From contig NC_092407.1 in NCBI RefSeq assembly GCF_009017415.1, positions 1,054,001 through 1,118,000 of the forward strand: DNA of 64,000 bases, given 5' to 3'. This document shows positions 57,615 through 64,000 of the stretch, piece after piece. Under the pieces are notes generated by a model. It was not told the origin of the DNA. It made no database searches and was given only the letters and a program-made list of their open reading frames with translations. The position numbers were made by a program, and so were the translations under genes. How positions within the stretch are numbered: the stretch's first letter is position 1; each line of letters begins with the position of its first letter. Source of the DNA: Aspergillus flavus. Lineage: Eukaryota; Ascomycota; Eurotiomycetes; Eurotiales; Aspergillaceae.

Positions 57615-59367
57615 ATGGGTGCGAACTATCCCGGCACTCCGAATTTAACGGAGACCTCTCAGTATGCCTTTCCGCTCAAACCAAAGGACTATGCGCCAGG
57701 CGCTGTCCCAACCCTCGAAGAATGGCAGAAACTCTGGACAGCGTGGGATCTAGTAACCTTAAAAATTTTCCAAAAGAGGCCTTGCATGAGCAACCTATTG
57801 CATTGCGAAATCCCCTTATTTTCTACCTAGGCCACATACCCACTTTGTTAGTACTCGCCTTCTTATCTCTTCACTGAAACTGCTGGGAGAAGAGTTCTGA
57901 GAATCTCAGTGAGGACATTCATTTAGCACGGGCGACCAAAACTCCTCCGACCGAACCAAAAGTATTATCAACAAATCTTTGAAAGGGGAATAGACCCCGA
58001 CGTAGATGACCCTTCACAATGTCACGATCACAGTGAGGTTCCTAATACGTGGCCGGAATTGAGCGACATTTTGGTCTTCCGGGAAAAGGTCTGCGCCAGA
58101 ATTACGGCTCTTTACCAGACACAGAAACCTTGGCAAGATAGAACCATTGGTCGAGCGCTCTGGATTGGTTTCGAACACGAAGGTATGAATGGAAAACAGA
58201 ATCAGTTTTATCCAACTAACGCTCCGCAGGGCTCCATTTGGAGACCTTTTTGTGGATGACTCTAATGAGCCCGAATATCCTACCGCCTCCTGATATTCCA
58301 AGACCGGATTTCATCCACATGGCTGAGCAGGCTGTACGAGTTCGTGTAGAAAACCAATGGTTTAGCATTAAGCCCCGAACATTTACGATTGGTATCGAAG
58401 ATACAGATGACGATAGCGCCCTCAGTCCAGCAGATTTCTTTGCATGGGATAATGAGCGCAACACTTATGAGGTATCTGTTCAAGGGTTCGAGGCACAAGC
58501 ACGGCCTGCGTCTATCCTAGACTATGCTATATACCTTGTTAAAACTTCCCAGAAGGATTGCCTACTTGTGACGTGGTCGACCGTGTCTGGGCTTCCTGAC
58601 AGAAGCATTGCAAGCAGCCCTCAGAGCGACCCAGTAATTGAAGAATTTATCGACGGGCTCGCGCTGAAAACTGTTTACGGACTTCTACCAGTTCGACTTG
58701 CGCTCGATTGGCCGATCTATACATCATATAATGAAGCAGAGGGATATGCGGAATGGGCAGGCGCACGTCTCCCTACCCTACACGAAGCACGCAGTATTCA
58801 CCGACAAGTTGAAGAAGAAAACGCCGAGAAGACCCAAGAGTAGGCCTTGACACCTTCTATATGCCACATACACCGTTAACATAGAAGCCAAAATAGCGAA
58901 CCAGCATCCAAATCAATCCGAGATGATATCTACACTGACCTAACGGGATGTAATGTTGGCTTCCAAAACTTCCACCCAACCCCCGTCACCCAGAATGGCA
59001 ACAGGCTCTCAGGACAGGGCGACCTGGGCGGCGCTTACGAGTGGACAAGCTCACTCTTCGAGCCACAGCCGAATTTCAAACCAATGGATATCTATCAGGG
59101 CTATAGTGGTCAGTCCTTCTTACCTCGCTTGTAAAATCTGCTAGTTTTTGACACTATCATAGCCGATTTCATGGACGGCAAGCACATTGTTGTTGTCGGT
59201 AGCTCATGGGCGTTTCATCCGCGCATTGCTGGGAAGAAGACTTTGTATGTGCACCTGCCTTCGGATATATCTGCGCTTTCCACTTACATTCAAGCAGTCT
59301 CAATTGGTGGCAGAAAGGTTACCCATATCCTTGGATCGGCATCCGTTTAGTTCGCGATAGGAATTGA
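57615..59367 (+). pseudogene. Stand-alone EgtB-like (Egt1 C-terminal half) sulfoxide synthase paralogue, one-base frameshift
   Basis: Six exons: 57615-57846, 57910-58182, 58230-58839, 58885-59108, 59163-59244, 59298-59367. The protein matches the C-terminal half of fungal Egt1, a DinB-like domain plus a formylglycine-generating-enzyme-like domain. In ergothioneine synthesis this half joins cysteine to hercynine with O2 at a His3 iron site. YLGHIPTF and EHEGLHLETFLW supply the three expected His ligands. ALDWPIYTSYNEAEGYAEWAGARLPT, CNVGFQNFHP, GGAYEWTSSLFEP and WIGIRLVRD cover the second domain. The methyltransferase half of Egt1 is absent; an ATG directly precedes the domain. At 57761-57770 (A5 T4) one base is missing: AWDLVTLK is in frame 1 and PKEALHEQPIALRNP in another. 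All later exons are clean. Either a young pseudogene or a homopolymer read error. Confidence 0.75.
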
Positions 59368-61046
59368 ATCTTCTACCGTATAGCCAAGAACAAACCATAG
59401 GCTGTTAATTCTCTGGGCGGTTGGACAGGCATTGTTTATACATATTGAGTGTGGATACGGCTTGGGGTCGCTGTATCTTCAGAACAAACTGGAAGACTAA
59501 CAAAGGTCAGCCAGCGGTAATCCTAACGGGACAGGGACATGGTCACGAAGGTGGCTGAGGGAACATAAATTTTTAAGACCATTGTCTGCCAATTTACTAA
59601 TTTCATTTTCTCGGGATCGTGGAGAAGGAGAAGGTTTATGGTATCACGTCGTGGGTACGTGGATACATATCGACCTAAGTCAACCTAAGTGCCAGCTACG
59701 TCTGAGATTGTACATTGCCAAGGATAGCATGCAGAGGCTGTTATATTACAATACCTACTTATTAGCTTATAAACATTAAGTTCATCTTATACGGATATTT
59801 TGACATTCAGTGGCAACTGTACAAACAGCCATTTACAATAAAGCATTGGCATTGGGATTAGCATTACCCTGCTAATATAATTCTTGTGGATTCATGGCCA
59901 GCAGCTGTGAGAATAGAACACGCCAATTGTATCACAAACAATGTTTACTCTGTAAAGCGAGGATCTGTGAATTATGGAGATCCATTCTTGGCGGTGGGTT
60001 GCAGACGGAGGTAATGGAATAATATGGTCCGTGCCGTTTCTCTACAGACCTCAGCATCTCCATTATCTCGTTTATTCAACAGGCCCACAAGATGACAAGG
60101 GATCTGGTCAGGAAACCTGGTCGCAACAGGGTGTCGGATATAGTATGGCAAAACTAGTAATGGTACGATTGTCTCTTGCCCTTCCAGATGGTTATTTTAG
60201 CAGCATAACCTAAACTTACTCATTTATGTAACAAATTGTCATGGTGGGAAGTCCGTGATGTTCAATACCTGCAGACAACGTTTTGCCAGTACATGCCTCA
60301 CTCTCCAGCTGAATCTTTGCCCGAACTGTCACCCGGATTTGCATTATACGGCTTCCCTGGTGGCTCGACATCTCACTGGCACAGCTTGGTTTTAGGTCGT
60401 CACTGCCCCCTCATCAGACACTATCACTGGTTTTACGAAAATGTTCGTTATAGTAGTTCTGCGAATAGAAGCAATCATGCGGAGTAGCAGTTCACCAATT
60501 CAAGGACGCGAATGTCAATAGCTCCAAAATTCTACGGAATTCCATTCGCACCGACCCACAGCGCACTACGTTTGCATGATCTTCGAAGTATCGCTATAGA
60601 ACTGAGCCGGTGTAAAACGTGCGAGGCCACGGTACGATCGCGCAATACGACTAGATATACTGGCACTGTACATTTGGTGACACGAGGGACCATTTTAGGG
60701 CGCTAGGCACGATACACGGCTCCATACCGTATATATTTCTGGGCCGCGGTGATCTATCAACTTGCGTTGATCCAGCATGGTTACAGTACAACTCCGCAAC
60801 TCAACATACCTTGTGGCAGAACTTTCTTGTGCCTAAGGTTAAGAGCAAAGTAGATTCAGATGGACAGCATGAAGTAGTCAGTAGTTGCGATGCTACTGCC
60901 TTGTTTCTCGCAGACTACTTGCTATATTAGGGTTATGAAGCTAGACGTGTAATATTAAGGTCCTTGCGAGGTTAACGACTTCTTAAGTACCCGCCCATGG
61001 GTCCTCATTTTTAGCTTTTTGAATTCCAGAAATAAAATCGCGTTTT
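59368..61046. other. Intergenic, no supported gene
   Basis: About 1.7 kb, AT-rich at both ends. Frames of 60-83 codons (59974-60487) have no recognisable motif. Confidence 0.4.
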
Positions 61047-62393
61047 CTAGTACGTGTATAATTTGAGAGCTTGTTCTTTCGGCCATCTTAGCATAGTTTT
61101 CAGTTTGGGGTGGAACTTAGACCGCTCGTCGGCAGCCTCCCATAATCGTGCAGGCCAGCCACGTATGAACCAGAACTGATCTTCCATAGACTTTAGAAGC
61201 AGGGCAAAATAAGACAGTAGTAACATAGCGTAAGGGTTGGCAGCCTGGATGTCTGAGATGATGTTTTCGTGAATGACATATGGGAAAAACATAACCATGC
61301 CGATCTCAACACGAGTACCCGCGTGCACAATTAAAGTCGCCGCTTTCCTGAGGAGTATAACGGCATCCTCATAATCCTGCCTGCTGGATTCGGGAAGATG
61401 CGTACTGAAAAAGCCGGACAGACGCCGAAGAGCATCGAAGACGTCTTGAGGAAGTCGACTGTGATTCGGTGACGGATCCTGTCTTTTACAACAATAAAGG
61501 TCAGTATCGCCGCATGTTCCTTCTAGCGAACACAATAAGCATACTCGTAAAGGCTTGCGTCTTGTTCATCAAGAATCCAGACGCCGTGAGACCAGGGTGC
61601 TAGCTCTGTTCCCGCGAGCTGAGAATCACGTATCGGTAGCGTAGCGCGAAGGCCCCGTATCATAACAAAGAGCTTCAAAATATCGGGAACAGTGTCAGTG
61701 CCCCGCTCATCCACCTGTCCTAGTAAGGAGCACACATAGATAACAATGATGGACGAGAAGCAGAAGAAGGGTTTCCAATTATTGTCGTTAACATTAGGCA
61801 AAGCCGCGCGGAAGCCTTTCAGTCCAATTGCCTGGTGATAAGCTGCCATGTCAAGGTATTTGTCTCTAACTCCAGGAAGGAGGTGGGCCTTATGCTGAGC
61901 GGCGACAGCGAGGATGCCGTGGAGAACGAAAGGTGATTGATACCCCATCTCTGGCACGATCGTGCGCCAGACATTCTGCATATCGGGGCGAATGGCCAAG
62001 GTTTCGGCAGTGACAGTAGAATAATGGTGCATTAGTTCCACTCCACCGTACCAGATAGCAGGTAGCGCCGGCGGGGTTAGCGGAAACTCGATGTTTATTA
62101 AGGCAGGGAATGAAGGCCATGCCGATCTGGAGGGGTCTTCGCTGTCTGAGGTGCGGGAAGGCCGGACTGGTTCGATGTCGGCAGTAGAAGCGCGGGATAT
62201 AGCCAAGCTGCAGCGTTGCTTACGACGCTGGCAGTTTAAGCATGACGGGTATAGCTCGTCGCACTATATATGCATCGTGCATCAGAAGAGTCTATTATAT
62301 ACGTAAAGATCATACGGGATATACCTTGATTCTTCTCCGTTTGCACTCTGTACATCCTGTGCGAGACTTTCGGTGAGAGCGTCGTGTCTGCAT
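61047..62393 (-). CDS. Zn(II)2Cys6 transcription factor, Upc2-like family
   Basis: Exon 1 (62393-62325) gives MQTRRSHRKSRTGCTECKRR and the next three residues of the zinc cluster. Exon 2 (from 62263) continues it with CDELYPSCLNCQRRKQRCSL, so the cluster is complete with the intron inside it. Exon 3 resumes near 61490 after donor GTATGC. The domain after the cluster, GVELMHHYSTVTAETLAI ... WRTIVPEMGYQSPFVLHGILAVAAQHKAHL, is the family hallmark of Upc2/Ecm22-like sterol-uptake-type regulators, a large family in Aspergillus with varied roles. The end, KTMLRWPKEQALKLYTY, is in the usual place. Total about 400 residues. It is divergent from an RTA1-family gene; RTA1 proteins are often induced by sterol or azole stress, so a link is conceivable but only inferred. 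Confidence 0.9.
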
Positions 62394-63196
62394 GGGAATA
62401 TCTGTTCCACCTTCTGTAGGAACGTGTATCTGTCGTGAATGAGTGTTGGTTGGTTGGCTGCGCGATAACTAACTGTTAGGAGGAGACTGAATTGAGGAGT
62501 GGGAAAATACGAGGGCTTAAGAGCGAATACGTGGGAGCCTAATATAGATACGCTCACTGGGACCCACTTAACGAGAGCAGCTACGACCGCACGAGTAATC
62601 CGGAGGCTCCGAAGTATAAGACAGTTATCGCTAGATACAGTGACAACACAAAAGTGCAGACACCCTCTCTGGACCCACCTACCAGACTGCCTACATTTAA
62701 GGCCCAGCGCCTCTCATTAGAGTGATATCTGTTGGAATCGGAAAGTCCCACCGCGTTCTTATTCGGGGACTGATTCCTAATATAGCTGACTACGGCCCCG
62801 AACCTGAATGGGAATGGATAATCTTAATATGTGAGCGGAAGTTTTGTAACCAGGCATAGAGTTAAGGTAGTGTGGGGCCCAGGGTGGCTCGGCTTTTTGC
62901 GTATCCTTCTGCGTATTCGCACTGAAGACCTCGTATCTCCCAATATACTCCCCCTACGACATCTCGAATCTAGATGTATTAGACCTTTGTTAGGTGAATC
63001 CAACTAATTGCCATATATTCCTAAGATATCTAGATTCTGGAATAGATATAAAATGGAGCTCCTCGTCACAGGTTGCACCGTTATTACAACATACTCAGCC
63101 ACGCCTTGATTTCAACTTCTGCTCTGTACTCAGTCTTATTCAACCTATACCTTATCTATTCACTGCTTAATTGGATCAGGCTGGCCAAATTCCAAA
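62394..63196. promoter_or_regulatory. Divergent promoter region, Upc2-like regulator / RTA1-like gene
   Basis: 803 bp. A TATAAAA at 63047-63053 lies 144 bp before the RTA1-like ATG and is followed by a C/T-rich leader. A 73-codon plus frame (62499-62720) is unrecognised. Confidence 0.5.
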
Positions 63197-64000
63197 ATGA
63201 GCTGCGATCCCAATTATGTTGATGCTAGTTGGTCTTTCTACCGGTATAAGCCTTCTATTGCAGCTCCAGTATTCTTTGTCATCTTGTTCACTTCCACGAC
63301 CGCTCTCCATCTCCTCCAGATGACCAAGACAAAAACTTGGTATCTAATTCCTTTCAGCATTGGCGGGTTCTGTAAGTGTAACACGGTTGGAAGTTGGGAC
63401 CTCCTCACAACCCAAACCGAGCCTGAGCCGCTAACTGAATACAAACCTTGCAGGTGAAATTGTTGGATATATCGGTCGAGCTATTAACGCGAACGAGAAT
63501 GCCGGATGTTGGACGCTCGGTCCATACGTTATACAAACCTTGCTCCTCCTTATCGCGCCAGCCTTCATGGCAGCCTCGATCTACATGATTTTAGGCCGTA
63601 TCATCCTCTTGACGGACGGAGAGATTCACGCAATGTTAAAGCGACGTTGGCTCACAAAGACTTTCGTATTTGGTGATGTGTTGTCTCTGTTCCTTCAAGC
63701 TGCTGGTATACTTCTTGCAACTTTGACCTGAGAATCGTGTCCGCTGACTTAATTCTAGGCGGCAGTCTTTTGGGCGGTGCCGACGAACACAACAGCCTGA
63801 TGAAGACTGGCGAACATGTCATCATCGCTGGTCTGTTTGTACAGCTATTCTTCTTTGGCATGTTTATAGTCGTCGCTGGCCTCTTCCACCGCCGCATGTT
63901 ACTCGCGCCTACTGCTACCAGCCACAACCCCCTGATCCGATGGCAGAAGTATCTTGTTACTCTCTACATCGTTAGCGTGTTGATCTGGGTTCGGAGTGTT
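63197..64000 (+). CDS. RTA1-family membrane protein, 3' truncated by window
   Basis: Exon 1 from ATG 63197 ends at a GTAAGT donor near 63373, exon 2 starts GEIVGYIGRA at about 63454, and a second intron ends before GGSLLGGADEH near 63760. The frame is open at the window end. The visible 230 residues hold at least five of seven membrane spans. RTA1 signatures are present: PFSIGGFCEIVGYIGRA, YVIQTLLLLIAPAFMAASIYMILGRII, FVFGDVLSLFLQAAGGSLLG, and HVIIAGLFVQLFFFGMFIV. Members (Rta1, Rsb1, Rta2 in yeasts) confer resistance to azoles or aminocholesterol or move long-chain bases across the plasma membrane; the exact role here is unknown. Confidence 0.92.

Overview
The window is fungal nuclear DNA, almost certainly Aspergillus: short introns (about 45-80 nt) with GT-AG borders, secreted enzymes with signal peptides, Zn(II)2Cys6 regulators and DHA1/sugar/allantoate-type MFS transporters. 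The endopolygalacturonase at 29.5 kb looks like the A. flavus/A. parasiticus pecA type, which suggests section Flavi; this rests on recall, not on a search. Gene models below were spliced by eye; where exon borders are given, the reading frame was checked across them.

Layout. 0-3.2 kb: 3' end of an atypical SDR, a FlK-like hotdog thioesterase and a second-copy-like isopentenyl-diphosphate isomerase whose exon 2 seems to have lost 13 nt. 4-7.5 kb: DUF4246 oxygenase-like protein and a secreted glutamic (aspergillopepsin II-type) peptidase. 7.5-9.8 kb: long gene-poor stretch. 9.8-15.7 kb: aldo-keto reductase, a decayed small secreted protein, argininosuccinate synthase with two upstream Gcn4/CpcA sites, and an F-box-like protein. 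16.5-26.7 kb: a large kinase-ankyrin protein, a sugar-porter MFS gene with many introns, and a CorA-like transporter. 29.5-30.7 kb: endopolygalacturonase. 31.7-42.2 kb: an efflux/regulator block (MFS, Zn2Cys6 regulator, MFS, DUF3237, second Zn2Cys6 regulator). 42.7-43.9 kb: UPF0658-type Golgi membrane protein with a GC-AG intron. 45.2-52.5 kb: a nitrogen-flavoured block (M20 amidohydrolase divergent from a Dal5-like permease, an Amt-type ammonium transporter, formyltetrahydrofolate deformylase). 53-59.4 kb: a decayed PHD-finger/coiled-coil gene, a secreted cyanovirin-N homologue, and a stand-alone EgtB-like (ergothioneine sulfoxide synthase-like) gene with a one-base frameshift. 61-64 kb: a Upc2-like Zn2Cys6 regulator divergent from an RTA1-family gene cut by the window end.

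Several genes carry a single discrete lesion in an otherwise well-kept frame (IDI, EgtB-like, PHD gene, small secreted protein, N-terminus of one MFS). This fits an accessory region where duplicated or dispensable genes are starting to decay, although single-base cases could also be assembly errors. I did not find a clear backbone biosynthetic gene (PKS, NRPS, terpene cyclase), intact transposon, tRNA or CRISPR array.
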